Assembly: GCA_036376275.1 (NCBI GenBank)
Contig: DASVAP010000004.1
Coordinates: forward strand, 1 to 33,793
Source: JABFRZ01 sp036376275
GTDB lineage: Bacteria; Planctomycetota; UBA1135; GCA-002686595
Length of the DNA stretch: 33,793 nucleotides
Direction: 5' to 3'
Made by a program: the position numbers and the translations under genes. This document shows, piece after piece, positions 15,548 to 23,822 of this stretch. Position 1 is the first letter of the stretch. Every line of letters begins with the position of its first letter. Under the pieces are notes generated by a model. That model worked only from the letters and a program-made list of their open reading frames with translations. It had not been told where the DNA came from and did no database searches.

Positions 15548-18500
15548 ATGCCGAAGCCCCTCGTGATCGTCGAGTCGCCCGCCAAGGCCAAGACCATCTC
15601 CAAGTTCCTGGGCAAGGACTGGATGGTCGAGGCCTCGATCGGGCACGTGCGCGACCTGCCCTCGAGCGCGGCCGAGATCCCGGCCGCGGTCAAGGGCGAG
15701 AGCTGGGCGCGCCTGGGCGTGAACGTGGACGCCGGCTACGACCCGCTCTACGTCGTGCCCGGCGAGAAGAAGGCGAAGATCCGCGAGCTGAAGGCCAAGC
15801 TCAAGGACGCCAGCGCGCTCTACCTCGCGACCGACGAGGACCGCGAGGGCGAGGCGATCTCCTGGCACCTGCTCGAGCTCCTGCAACCGAAGGTGCCGGT
15901 CAAGCGCATGGTGTTCCACGAGATCACCAAGGCCGCCATCGCCGAGGCGGTCGAGAACTGCCGCGACGTCGACCAGAGCCTGGTCGACGCGCAGGAGGCG
16001 CGCCGCATCCTCGACCGGCTCTACGGCTACGAGGTCAGCCCGCTCCTGTGGCGCAAGATCGCCCCGCGCCTCTCGGCCGGCCGCGTGCAGAGCGTGACCA
16101 CGCGCCTGGTGGTCGAGCGCGAGCGCGAGCGCATGGCCTTCACCTCGGCCGCCTGGTGGGACGCGCGGGTCACGCTCGAGCACGAGGGCGCGCGCTTCCC
16201 GGCCACGGTCACGAGCCTGGACGGCAAGGCCCTGGCCCAGGGCCGCGACTTCGGCACCGACGGGAAGCTCCTGGCGGGCCGCAAGGTGCAGGTCCTGGAC
16301 GAGGCCGCCGCCGGCAAGCTCGCCCGGGGCCTGGCCGGTCAGCGCGCGCGCGTCGAGCGCGCCGAGGAGAAGGAGTACGGCGCTTCCCCCAAGGCGCCCT
16401 TCACGACCTCGACGTTGCAGCAGGAGGCCGGCCGCAAGCTCGGCATGACCGCCAAGCGCGCCATGCAGGCGGCCCAGCGCCTGTACGAGAACGGCTACAT
16501 CACCTACATGCGCACGGACAGCGTCGCGCTCAGCACGCAGGCCATCGCCGCGGCGCGCGAGCTGGTCGGCGAGCGCTACGGCAAGGAGTACCTCCCGCGC
16601 GCCCCGCGCCAGTGGGAGGGCAAGTCGCGCAACGCCCAGGAGGCCCACGAGGCGATCCGCCCGGCCGGCGAGAGCTTCCGCGACCCGGCCGAGGTCGAGC
16701 GCGAGCTGGGCGGCGACGAGGCGCGCGTCTACGACCTCGTCTGGAAGCGCACGGTCGCCTCGCAGATGCTCGACGCGCGCCTGAAGAGCGTCACGGCCAC
16801 CTTCGACGTGCCGCTGGCGGGCGGAGGGAAGGCCGAGCTCGTGGCGCGCGGCAAGACCGTGCTCTTCGACGGCTTCCTGCGGGCCTACGTCGAGGGCACG
16901 GACGAGCCCGATGCCCCCGCGGGCGGCGAGGAGGAGGCCGTGCTGCCGGACCTCGCGCGCGGCGACGAGGCGCGCGTGGCCGAGGCCCAGCCGGCCGGGC
17001 ACGCGACCAAGCCGCCGGCGCGCTACACGGAGGCGGGCCTGGTGCAGAAGCTCGAGGAGCTCGGCATCGGCCGCCCCAGCACCTACGCCAGCATCATCGG
17101 CACGATCCTCGACCGCGAGTACGTGGTCAAGCGCGGCACCGCGCTGGTGCCGACGCCGCTCGCCTTCGCCGTCGTCAACCTGATGACCGAGCTCGAGCCG
17201 ACGCTGATCGACTACTCCTTCACGGCCGGCATGGAGGAGGCCCTCGACGCGATCGCGCGCGGCGAGCTGAAGCGCAACACCTTCCTCGAGCGCTTCTACA
17301 AGGGCTCGGAGCCCGGGCTGCACGCGATCGTCACGGGCAAGGGCGGCGAGATCGACGCCAAGCGCGTGAACACGATCCCGATCGGCGAGCGCGACGGGAA
17401 GCCCATCGCGCTGCGCGTCGGGCGCTACGGGCCCTACATCGAGCACGGCGACGCGCGCGCCAGCGTGCCCGAGGGCCTGGCGCCGGACGAGATCACGCTC
17501 GAGAAGGCCATCGAGCTGCTGGCCACCGCCAGCCAGGCCGAGGAGCCGCTCGGACACGCGAAGGACGGCGCCGCCGTCTACCTGCGCACCGGCCGCTTCG
17601 GCCCCTACGTGCAGCTCGGCGAGGACACCGACGACAAGAAGAAGAAGCCCAAGCGCGCTTCGCTGCTGCGCACGATGAGCCCGAAGACGCTGACGCTGGA
17701 GCAGGCCCTGAAGCTGCTCTCGCTGCCGCGCGCGCTGGGCGACGACGTCGATGGCAACCCGATCACCGCTGCCCTCGGCCGCTTCGGGCCCTACCTCGCG
17801 AAGACGATCCCCGGCGCCGAGAAGCCCGACTACCGCAACCTGAAGAGCGAGGAGCAGCTCTTCACGGTCACGCTCGAGGAGGCGCGCGCGATCTACGCCC
17901 AGCCCAAGACCTTCCGCCGCCGCGGCGCGGGCCCGGCGGCCCCGCCGCTGAAGGAGCTGGGCGTCGACCCGGAGAGCGGCGGGCAGATCGTCGTCAAGGA
18001 CGGCCGCTACGGCCCCTACTGCACCGACGGCACGACCAACGCCTCGCTCCCGAAGGACTCCAAGGTCGAGGACTTCGGCCTGACCGAGGCCGTGCGCCTG
18101 CTGGCCGAGCGCCGCGAGGCGGGCCCGAAGAAGAAGCCGCCCAAGCGCGCCTCGCTGCTGCGCTCGATGAGCCCCAAGACGCTGACGCTGGAGCAGGCCT
18201 TGAAGCTGCTCTCGCTGCCGCGCGCGCTCAGCAACGACGTCGACGGCAACCCGATCGTCGCCGCCCTGGGCCGCTTCGGCCCCTACCTCGCCAAGACCAT
18301 CCCCGGCGCCGAGAAGCCCGACTACCGCAACCTGAAGACCGAGGAGCAGCTCTTCGCGATCACGCTCGAGGAGGCGCGCGCGATCTACGCCCAGCCCAAG
18401 AGCTTCCGCCGCCGCGGCGCCGGCCCGGCCGCCCCGCCGCTGCGCGAGCTCGGCGTCGATCCGGAGAGCGGCGGTCAGATCGTGATCAAGGACGGCCGCT

Positions 18501-18673
18501 ACGGCCCCTACTGCACCGACGGCACGACCAACGCCTCGCTGCCGAAGGACTCCAAGGTCGAGGACTTCAGCCTGACCGAGGCCGTGCGCCTCCTGGCCGA
18601 GCGCCGCGAGGCCGGCCCGAAGAAGCCCAAGCGCCGCAAGGCGCCGGCGCGCAAGAAGAGCAAGGCGGGCTGA
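15548..18673 (+). CDS. topA: DNA topoisomerase I with expanded C-terminal repeat region
   Basis: A 1041-aa type IA topoisomerase that relaxes negative supercoils. The N-terminal Toprim domain shows VIVESPAKAKTI and the acidic YLATDEDREGEA. The catalytic tyrosine is Y320 in ITYMRTDS. APRLSAGRVQSV and EAHEAIRP are also typical. The C-terminus (from about residue 610) lacks Cys4 zinc fingers and instead has six GRxGPY repeats of the Toprim C-terminal type: RVGRYGPY, RTGRFGPY, then two pairs of ALGRFGPY and KDGRYGPY. The last two pairs are a near-exact duplication of 164 residues. The protein ends in a Lys/Arg-rich tail. Most bacterial TopA proteins are 700-900 aa, so this one is long. The stop codon forms part of a Family 2 repeat. 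Confidence 0.97.
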   Translation: MPKPLVIVESPAKAKTISKFLGKDWMVEASIGHVRDLPSSAAEIPAAVKGESWARLGVNVDAGYDPLYVVPGEKKAKIRELKAKLKDASALYLATDEDREGEAISWHLLELLQPKVPVKRMVFHEITKAAIAEAVENCRDVDQSLVDAQEARRILDRLYGYEVSPLLWRKIAPRLSAGRVQSVTTRLVVERERERMAFTSAAWWDARVTLEHEGARFPATVTSLDGKALAQGRDFGTDGKLLAGRKVQVLDEAAAGKLARGLAGQRARVERAEEKEYGASPKAPFTTSTLQQEAGRKLGMTAKRAMQAAQRLYENGYITYMRTDSVALSTQAIAAARELVGERYGKEYLPRAPRQWEGKSRNAQEAHEAIRPAGESFRDPAEVERELGGDEARVYDLVWKRTVASQMLDARLKSVTATFDVPLAGGGKAELVARGKTVLFDGFLRAYVEGTDEPDAPAGGEEEAVLPDLARGDEARVAEAQPAGHATKPPARYTEAGLVQKLEELGIGRPSTYASIIGTILDREYVVKRGTALVPTPLAFAVVNLMTELEPTLIDYSFTAGMEEALDAIARGELKRNTFLERFYKGSEPGLHAIVTGKGGEIDAKRVNTIPIGERDGKPIALRVGRYGPYIEHGDARASVPEGLAPDEITLEKAIELLATASQAEEPLGHAKDGAAVYLRTGRFGPYVQLGEDTDDKKKKPKRASLLRTMSPKTLTLEQALKLLSLPRALGDDVDGNPITAALGRFGPYLAKTIPGAEKPDYRNLKSEEQLFTVTLEEARAIYAQPKTFRRRGAGPAAPPLKELGVDPESGGQIVVKDGRYGPYCTDGTTNASLPKDSKVEDFGLTEAVRLLAERREAGPKKKPPKRASLLRSMSPKTLTLEQALKLLSLPRALSNDVDGNPIVAALGRFGPYLAKTIPGAEKPDYRNLKTEEQLFAITLEEARAIYAQPKSFRRRGAGPAAPPLRELGVDPESGGQIVIKDGRYGPYCTDGTTNASLPKDSKVEDFSLTEAVRLLAERREAGPKKPKRRKAPARKKSKAG
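17651..18142 (+). repeat. topA internal duplication, unit 1 (492 bp)
   Basis: This unit of 164 codons begins with KRASLLR and ends with GPKKKPP. It is followed at once by unit 2, with the start of each unit exactly 492 bp apart. The translated units differ at about 11 residues out of about 160 (roughly 93% identity by eye), mostly conservative changes such as T/S and V/I. Each unit holds one ALGRFGPY and one KDGRYGPY motif. Confidence 0.9.
18143..18625 (+). repeat. topA internal duplication, unit 2
   Basis: This unit repeats unit 1 in the same frame, from KRASLLRSMSPK to EAGPKK, and then runs into the basic C-terminal tail. The differences from unit 1 include many silent third-position changes, which argues for a real biological duplication rather than an assembly or sequencing artefact. 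Confidence 0.9.
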
Positions 18674-18754
18674 GGGTCAGCGGAGCGCGAGGCCTCCGGC
18701 CTCGTCGCCCGCGGCCCCTCAGGATCGACCCGGCGCGCGATCCTCGCGCGCCGG
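18671..18754. repeat. Family 2 palindromic repeat, copy B (between topA and the permease)
   Basis: The outer stem pairs TGAGGG (18671-18676), which is the topA stop codon plus three bases, with CCCTCA (18716-18721), which contains the permease stop codon on the other strand. Inside it, CGAGGCC (18688-18694) pairs with GGCCTCG (18698-18704) around TCC. GGATCG follows, then hairpin 2 with 11-bp arms (18730-18740, 18744-18754) around TCC. Both convergent genes end within it, so it is a good candidate bidirectional terminator despite lacking a T-tract. Confidence 0.82.
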
Positions 18755-20350
18755 CTCCCTCGGCCCCTCGTTCCGCCGCGCGAGGAGGAGGAGCAGCCCG
18801 CCCGCCGCCGCGTACCCCAGCGCGAAGACCGGCGCCGGGTTCGGCGCTGCGGGCCCGAGCGCGAGGTCGAGGAAGCGGTTCTCGACGCCCCCGGGCCCGA
18901 GTGCGAAGCCGTGCACGATCCCGAGCAGCGAGAGCAGCGCCGCCGCGCCGCACCAGGCCGCCGCGCGGCGCAGCGCCCCGTCGACGACGTGCGCCACGAT
19001 CGCCGCCAGCAGCATCGACGACAGCAGGAAGCCCTGGCTGAGCGCGACCATCCCGCGCACGTGCAGCCCCTCGAGCGCCAGCGCCGGGACCGACTCCGCC
19101 AGCCCCTTCCCGGCCACGCGCAGGCTCGTCTCGACCAGGTACAGCGCCCAGCAGGCCAGCGCCGGCACGAGCCCGACCGCCACGGCCAGCGCGTGGCGCC
19201 CCGGCACGGCCGCGAAGGCCTGGGCCGTGATCACGATCCCGATCCACAGCAGGATCCCGAGCATGGCCTCGAGCGGCACGACGCGCTGCACCGCCGTCAA
19301 GGCCCCGGACAGGCACAGGAGCGCGATCACAAGGCCATTCAGCGAGGAGTAGCCGGCGCGCGCGCCCATCGCCTTCCAGCCCGGATGCCCGATGTAGATC
19401 GTGGTCGGGAACGGGCTGCCGAGGAAGGCTGCCGCCAGGGTGCCGGCCGCGTTGGCGAGCAGCGACGGGCGCGTCTCGAAGCGATCGCCGCCGGCCTCGG
19501 CGCTCTCCAGGTTCTGCAGCGAGCCGATCACGTTGAAGAGCCCCATCGGCACGATCACCGCGAGGAAGCTCCAGCCGAGCGGCGAGGCCGCCAGCGCCAG
19601 CACCTCGCCCGGCACCGGCCGCGGCAGGTGCAGCCCGGGCGCCACGCCGGCCGCGGGCGGCGTCCAGTACTCGAGGCCCAGCGCGCGCAGCCCCCAGGCG
19701 AGCCCCACGCCCAGCAGGACCGCCACCAGCCCGCCGGGCAGCGCGAGCGGCAGGCGCAGGCGCCCGGCATACGTGAACACGATCAGGAGCGTCGGCACGA
19801 GCGCGATCGCCGGCGCGGCGAAGAGCTGGAACACGAAGCCCATCGAGATGAAGGTCAGCGCGACCCCCGCCAGCGCCGCCAGCAGCGCCGCGCGCGGCGT
19901 CACGCGCCGCAACCAGTCGCCGACGAAGGCCCCGGCGAGCTCGATCAGCCCGCTCCCCAGGCACGCGAAGAGGCCCGCCTGCCAGGCGAGACGCGCCGCC
20001 GCGGCCGCCTGGTCCGGATCGGAGCCGTCGCCGGCGTGGGCGCGGTACACCGGCGCCATCACGAGCAGCGCGTAGGCCACCAGGCTCGGCGTGTTGATGC
20101 CGTAGGGCAGCGCCGTGACGTCGTCGCGCCCCGTGCGCCGCATCAGGCGCCGCGCCTGCCAGGCATAGAAGAGGTTGCCGAGCAGGATCGACACGGCCGC
20201 GCCCGGCAGGATCGTGCGCGCGACGAAGCCCGCCTCCATCCCGCAGACCTCGGTGCACAGGACGTGCACGAGCACGAGCTGCAGGAGGTTGTCGACGAAC
20301 AGGCCGAAGAAACCGTCCACGTCGCCGCGGACGAGCAGGGGCGGCCGCAT
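18719..20350 (-). CDS. NCS2/AzgA-like purine or uracil permease family protein
   Basis: A 543-aa integral membrane protein with about 12-14 hydrophobic segments. It starts MRPPLLVRGDVDGFFGLFVDNLLQL. Typical features of the xanthine/uracil permease superfamily are TALPYGINTPSLVAYALL (the first re-entrant region), PMGLFNVIGSLQNLESAEAGGDRFETRPSLLANAAGTL, where the ExAG...NA pattern lies, and GSPFPTTIYIGHPGWKAMGARAGYSSLNG, which replaces the usual Q/N-rich second substrate region. The substrate cannot be assigned, as these differ from the canonical NCS2 signature. The last 11 residues are encoded inside the Family 2 repeat, so its C-terminal tail is repeat-derived. It is divergent from the peroxidase gene. 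Confidence 0.8.
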   Translation of the reverse strand: MRPPLLVRGDVDGFFGLFVDNLLQLVLVHVLCTEVCGMEAGFVARTILPGAAVSILLGNLFYAWQARRLMRRTGRDDVTALPYGINTPSLVAYALLVMAPVYRAHAGDGSDPDQAAAAARLAWQAGLFACLGSGLIELAGAFVGDWLRRVTPRAALLAALAGVALTFISMGFVFQLFAAPAIALVPTLLIVFTYAGRLRLPLALPGGLVAVLLGVGLAWGLRALGLEYWTPPAAGVAPGLHLPRPVPGEVLALAASPLGWSFLAVIVPMGLFNVIGSLQNLESAEAGGDRFETRPSLLANAAGTLAAAFLGSPFPTTIYIGHPGWKAMGARAGYSSLNGLVIALLCLSGALTAVQRVVPLEAMLGILLWIGIVITAQAFAAVPGRHALAVAVGLVPALACWALYLVETSLRVAGKGLAESVPALALEGLHVRGMVALSQGFLLSSMLLAAIVAHVVDGALRRAAAWCGAAALLSLLGIVHGFALGPGGVENRFLDLALGPAAPNPAPVFALGYAAAGGLLLLLARRNEGPREPAREDRAPGRS

Positions 20351-20492
20351 GGAGCCCTGATCCTACGCCGCCGGGCACCGCCGCGGGGCGCGCGAGGAGT
20401 CCTGGCGGGGTCCGCCCCCTGCCGCGATTCGTGGTGTACTTTGGTCGGCGGCTCCGCCGCCCGCTCCCGCGCTCCGCACCCTCGCTCCGGCC
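20351..20492. promoter_or_regulatory. Divergent intergenic region, permease / peroxidase
   Basis: This 142-bp region must hold promoters for both genes. On the plus strand, TGTACT (20435-20440) or the overlapping TACTTT is a possible -10 with no clear -35. A 6-bp hairpin GGCGGC/GCCGCC with loop TCC lies at 20447-20461 and would be in the leader of the peroxidase mRNA. No minus-strand promoter is apparent. Confidence 0.3.
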
Positions 20493-22055
20493 ATGGAACC
20501 CCGCGAAATCCTTGCCCGCTCGGGCCTCTGCCTGCTCCTGGCGGGCGCGGCGCTCGCGCAGAGCGGACCGCCGCCGCTCGCCGGCAGCTTCCCGAACGTG
20601 GCCGTGCCGCCCGGGAACCCGATCACGCCGGAGAAGACCCTGCTCGGGATGGCGCTGTTCTTCGAGGAGCAGCTCTCCTCGGACGACACGATGGCCTGCG
20701 CCACCTGCCACCTGCCGGAGGCCGGCGGCGGCGACCCGCGCTCGGGCGCGCGCCATCCGGGCCTCGACGGCCTGATGCGCACGCCGGACGACGAGTTCGG
20801 CTCGCCCGGGATGGTGCCGCAGGACTCGCTCGGGCGCTTCGTCGAGAGCCCGTCCTTCGGCGTCGGGTTGCAGGCGACGGCGCGCAACTCGCCCTCGATG
20901 ATCAACGCGGCCTTCTTCAACACGCAGTTCTGGGACCGGCGCGCGGGGCCGGTGTTCCGCGACCTCGCCGGCAACGTCGTGCTGCCGGACCTGGCCTCGC
21001 TCGAGACCCAGGCGGTCGAGCCGCCGGTCTCGTCGGTCGAGATGGCCCACGCGCAGCGCACCTGGGACCAGATCACGGCCAAGCTGGCCGGCGCGCGCCC
21101 GCTGGCCCTGGCCAGCGACCTGCCGCCGCGCCTGGCGACCTTCCTGGGCGCGCACGCGACCTACGGGCCGCTGTTCCAGCTCGCCTTCGGCACGCCCGCC
21201 ATCACGCGCGAGCGCATCGCCATGGCGCTCGCCACCTACCAGCGCACGCTGGTCTCGGACCAGACGCCCTTCCACCTCGGCACGCTCACGCCCACCCAGC
21301 TGCTCGGGCTCGACGCCTTCCACAACCGGGCCCAGTGCGCGACCTGCCATCCCTCCGCGAACGGGCTCTTCAGCGACGGGCTGCCGAAGACGATCTTCCT
21401 CCCGGACCACCCGCGCCAGGTGAAGACGCCGTCGCTGCTCAACGTCGGCCTGCGCCCGCGCTTCATGAGCAGCGGCCAGATCAACCGCATCAACCTGGTC
21501 CTCCAGCACTACCAGCAGCGCGGCATGTTCCAGCCGCTCACGGGCGACGTGGGCGCCATGCGCGACCTGCTCGAGAACGGCCTGACCGACCCGCGCGTCG
21601 CGAACCGCCTCGAGCCCTTCGACCGCCCGACGCTGCGCAGCGAGCGCACCCCGCCCGGCTCGAACCTCCTCGGCGCGGGCCGCGCCGGCAGCGGCGGGAT
21701 CGTGCCGACGATGCTGGCCGACACGCCGCCCTTCCTCGGCAACCCGACCTTCCAGCTCGGCCTCGGCGACGCCCTGGGCGGGACCCAGGCCGGGCTCCTG
21801 ATCGCGCGCCGCACGGCCGCGCCCGGCACGCTGTTCCTCGGCGTCCCGGTGGCGATCGAGGCGAGCACGGCCTCGGCCACGATCGTGCCGGTCTCGCCCG
21901 GCGGCCCCGGCGAGGGCACGGCTACGGTGCGCATGCCGGTGCCGCTCGATCCGGGCCTGATCGGCGTGCGCTTCTACGCCCAGTGGCTCGTGCGCGATCC
22001 CGGCGTGCGCCCGCGCATCGCGGTCACGCGCGCGGCCGAGCTCGAGCTGTTCTGA
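20493..22055 (+). CDS. Diheme cytochrome c peroxidase / MauG-like protein
   Basis: A 520-aa periplasmic protein with a signal peptide (ILARSGLCLLLAGAALA). Two heme-binding CxxCH motifs are at residues C69-A-T-C72-H73 and C282-A-T-C285-H286, spaced as in the bacterial di-heme cytochrome c peroxidase/MauG family. Family segments LGMALFFEEQLSSDDTMACATCH, NSPSMINAAFFNTQFWDRRA and VKTPSLLNVGLRPRFM are present. The family uses two hemes to reduce H2O2 or to oxidise protein substrates. The last ~130 residues after the peroxidase core (PTFQLGLGDALGG onward) form a strand-rich extension I cannot assign. A cytochrome lipoprotein gene follows 100 bp downstream and may be its electron partner. Confidence 0.9.
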   Translation: MEPREILARSGLCLLLAGAALAQSGPPPLAGSFPNVAVPPGNPITPEKTLLGMALFFEEQLSSDDTMACATCHLPEAGGGDPRSGARHPGLDGLMRTPDDEFGSPGMVPQDSLGRFVESPSFGVGLQATARNSPSMINAAFFNTQFWDRRAGPVFRDLAGNVVLPDLASLETQAVEPPVSSVEMAHAQRTWDQITAKLAGARPLALASDLPPRLATFLGAHATYGPLFQLAFGTPAITRERIAMALATYQRTLVSDQTPFHLGTLTPTQLLGLDAFHNRAQCATCHPSANGLFSDGLPKTIFLPDHPRQVKTPSLLNVGLRPRFMSSGQINRINLVLQHYQQRGMFQPLTGDVGAMRDLLENGLTDPRVANRLEPFDRPTLRSERTPPGSNLLGAGRAGSGGIVPTMLADTPPFLGNPTFQLGLGDALGGTQAGLLIARRTAAPGTLFLGVPVAIEASTASATIVPVSPGGPGEGTATVRMPVPLDPGLIGVRFYAQWLVRDPGVRPRIAVTRAAELELF

Positions 22056-22066
22056 AGACACGCGCG

Positions 22067-22083
22067 AGGGCCGACCCGGCCCT
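22067..22083 (+). terminator. Possible terminator or attenuator hairpin after the peroxidase gene
   Basis: AGGGCCG (22067-22073) pairs perfectly with CGGCCCT (22077-22083) around ACC, 11 bp after the peroxidase stop. No T-tract follows. It may partly separate expression of the two cytochrome genes. Confidence 0.35.
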
Positions 22084-22143
22084 GCGCACTTCGCCCCGGG
22101 CGACCTGGGGACTCGGCCGCATGCCGTCGGCCCGGCCCGTTCC

Positions 22144-22149
22144 TAGCTT
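22144..22149 (+). promoter_or_regulatory. Candidate -10 element of the cytochrome lipoprotein gene
   Basis: TAGCTT lies 6 bp before the GTG start. The same 6-bp distance is seen at the strong promoter before 26803, so transcription could start at or next to the start codon. The -35 position (ATGCCG at 22121-22126) is weak. Confidence 0.3.
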
Positions 22150-22155
22150 GAGGGC

Positions 22156-23721
22156 GTGCGCACCTCCCTCCTCGCACTGCTCGCCCTGTCCGCCTGTTCC
22201 GTGAGCCGCACCACGCCCCCCGAGGCGAGCGGCATCCCGGCCTCCCTCAGCGAGGTCGAGCCCGGCACGAGGCTCGTGCGCGGGAGCGAGCTCTTCGCCG
22301 CGCACTGCGCCGTGTGCCACGGAACGCGCGGACGCGGCGACGGCCCGGCGGCACCCTTCCTGTTCCCGCCGGCGCGGCGCTTCGACGAGGCGCGCTTCCG
22401 CCTGGTGAGCTCGGAGAACGGCGCGCCCTTCGACCGCGACCTCGTCGCGACCCTGCGCCGCGGCATGCCCGGCTCGGCCATGCCGGCCTGGGGCTGGCTG
22501 CCGGAGGAGGACCTCTGGGCCCTGGCGGCCCACGTGCGCCGGCTCGCGCGCGAGGAGCTCGAGACCGACCTGCGCCTGGACGCGAGCCGCGTCGACGATC
22601 CCCTGCTCCTGGCCGAGGCCGGGACGATCGCGCGCGCGCGCACGACCCCCGATCGGCCCCTGGCGGAGCACGTGCGGGTCGCGAGCGACGCCGGGTCGCG
22701 CGCGCACGGCCGGGCGCTCTTCCAGCAGCACTGTGCCCAGTGCCACGCCGCCGACGGCACGGGCGAGGTCGAGCCGCGCCCGGACGAGGACGGCTCGCTC
22801 AACTGGGCCCGCGACCTCACCGCCGGGTTCCTGAAGGGCGGCGCCGCGCCGCGCGAGCTCGCCCACCGCATCCGGGCCGGGATGCCGGGCACGTCCATGC
22901 CGCCGAGCGAGCTGACGCCGGACGACGAGGCGGCCCTGCTCGGCTTCCTGGAGGAGCTCGTGCCGCCGGGCTCGAGCGAGCGCCTGGTGCACCGGCGCGC
23001 CTCGCTGCGCGCGCAGCGCGTGCCCCTGGCCCCGCTCGAGCCGCGCGATCCGGCCTGGGACGGCGCCGACGAGATCGAGGTCGTGCTGGCGCCGCTGTGG
23101 TGGCACGAGGAGGCCGTGCTGGGGGCCTCGCTGGCGGCGGTGCACGACGGCTCGACGCTCGCGCTGCGCCTCGCCTGGCCCGACGAGACGGGCACGCTCC
23201 GGCTGTTCAGCGACACGCTCGCGAGCGACGGCGCGGCGCTGCAGCTCTCCAGCGCGCCCCACCCGCCGCTCTTCGGCATGGGCGCGCCCGGCACGCCGAC
23301 GCAGCTCTGGCACTGGAAGGCGCTGCGGACCGAGGACGCGGCCGGCCTGCTCGACCTGGTCCTCCCCACCCCGCACGCGGGCCCACCGCCCGCTCCGGGA
23401 GAGGTGCGGAGCGACGTGCCGCTGTACCGGCGCTTCCTCGCCCGCCTGGAGCCGTCGGAGCGCGTCGATCACGTCGTGGCCGAGGGCATCGCCGCGCTGC
23501 CGGGCGCGACGCGCGTGGCCGGCGAGGTCGAGGCACGCGCGGAGTGGCAGGCGGGGCGCTGGAGCGTGGTCTTCCGGCGCGTGCTCGTGGGCGACGAGAC
23601 GCCGCTGCTCGTGCCCGGCCGCACGCTGCAGGTCGCCTGCGCGGTCTGGAACGGGGCCGCGGGCGACGCCGGGGCGCGCAAGTCGATCTCGATCTGGCAG
23701 GAGCTCGTGCTGGACGAGTGA
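22156..23721 (+). CDS. Cytochrome c lipoprotein with ethylbenzene dehydrogenase-like heme-binding domain
   Basis: A 521-aa protein starting at GTG. The signal LLALLALSAC gives a lipobox with the lipid-bearing Cys at residue 14. Two c-type heme motifs are present, C51-A-V-C-H55 (followed by GTRGRGDGPAA) and C193-A-Q-C-H197 (followed by AADGTGE), each in a small cytochrome domain with a later Met-containing GMPGxxMP loop. From about residue 295 the protein (WDGADEIEVVLAPLWWHE, LALRLAWPDETGTLRLF, PTQLWHWKA) matches the EB_dh domain (PF09459), the heme b gamma-subunit fold of ethylbenzene and DMSO-type dehydrogenases. Together these make a three-heme electron-transfer protein, probably anchored in the outer or inner membrane. 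The stop codon is the left arm of a Family 2 repeat. Confidence 0.87.
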   Translation: MRTSLLALLALSACSVSRTTPPEASGIPASLSEVEPGTRLVRGSELFAAHCAVCHGTRGRGDGPAAPFLFPPARRFDEARFRLVSSENGAPFDRDLVATLRRGMPGSAMPAWGWLPEEDLWALAAHVRRLAREELETDLRLDASRVDDPLLLAEAGTIARARTTPDRPLAEHVRVASDAGSRAHGRALFQQHCAQCHAADGTGEVEPRPDEDGSLNWARDLTAGFLKGGAAPRELAHRIRAGMPGTSMPPSELTPDDEAALLGFLEELVPPGSSERLVHRRASLRAQRVPLAPLEPRDPAWDGADEIEVVLAPLWWHEEAVLGASLAAVHDGSTLALRLAWPDETGTLRLFSDTLASDGAALQLSSAPHPPLFGMGAPGTPTQLWHWKALRTEDAAGLLDLVLPTPHAGPPPAPGEVRSDVPLYRRFLARLEPSERVDHVVAEGIAALPGATRVAGEVEARAEWQAGRWSVVFRRVLVGDETPLLVPGRTLQVACAVWNGAAGDAGARKSISIWQELVLDE

Positions 23722-23800
23722 GGGGGCGCGCCCGGCTTGCCCCTGGCATCCCTGGCGCGGCCCCTCAGGATCGAAGCAGGCGCGCGTTCACGCGCGCCCC
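23719..23800. repeat. Family 2 palindromic repeat, copy C (between cytochrome and DUF1501 genes)
   Basis: The outer stem pairs TGAGGGG (23719-23725), starting on the stop codon, with CCCCTCA (23761-23767). The interior differs from copies A and B and includes the palindrome GGGCGCGCCC. GGATCGA follows directly, then hairpin 2 with arms GGCGCGCG (23779-23786) and CGCGCGCC (23791-23798) around TTCA. It separates convergent genes, as copy B does. Confidence 0.8.
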
Positions 23801-23822
23801 GGAGCCCACCCGACCCGTGGGC

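Noticed and set aside
17651..18625. topA repeat as an assembly or sequencing artefact
   Set aside because: The units differ at many silent and about 11 coding positions, which an artefactual duplication would not show.
18567..22061. A 1164-aa minus-strand open frame spanning topA's end, the permease and the peroxidase
   Set aside because: It is a shadow frame typical of GC-rich DNA: Arg/Ala/Gly-rich, no domains, and it crosses three well-supported genes.
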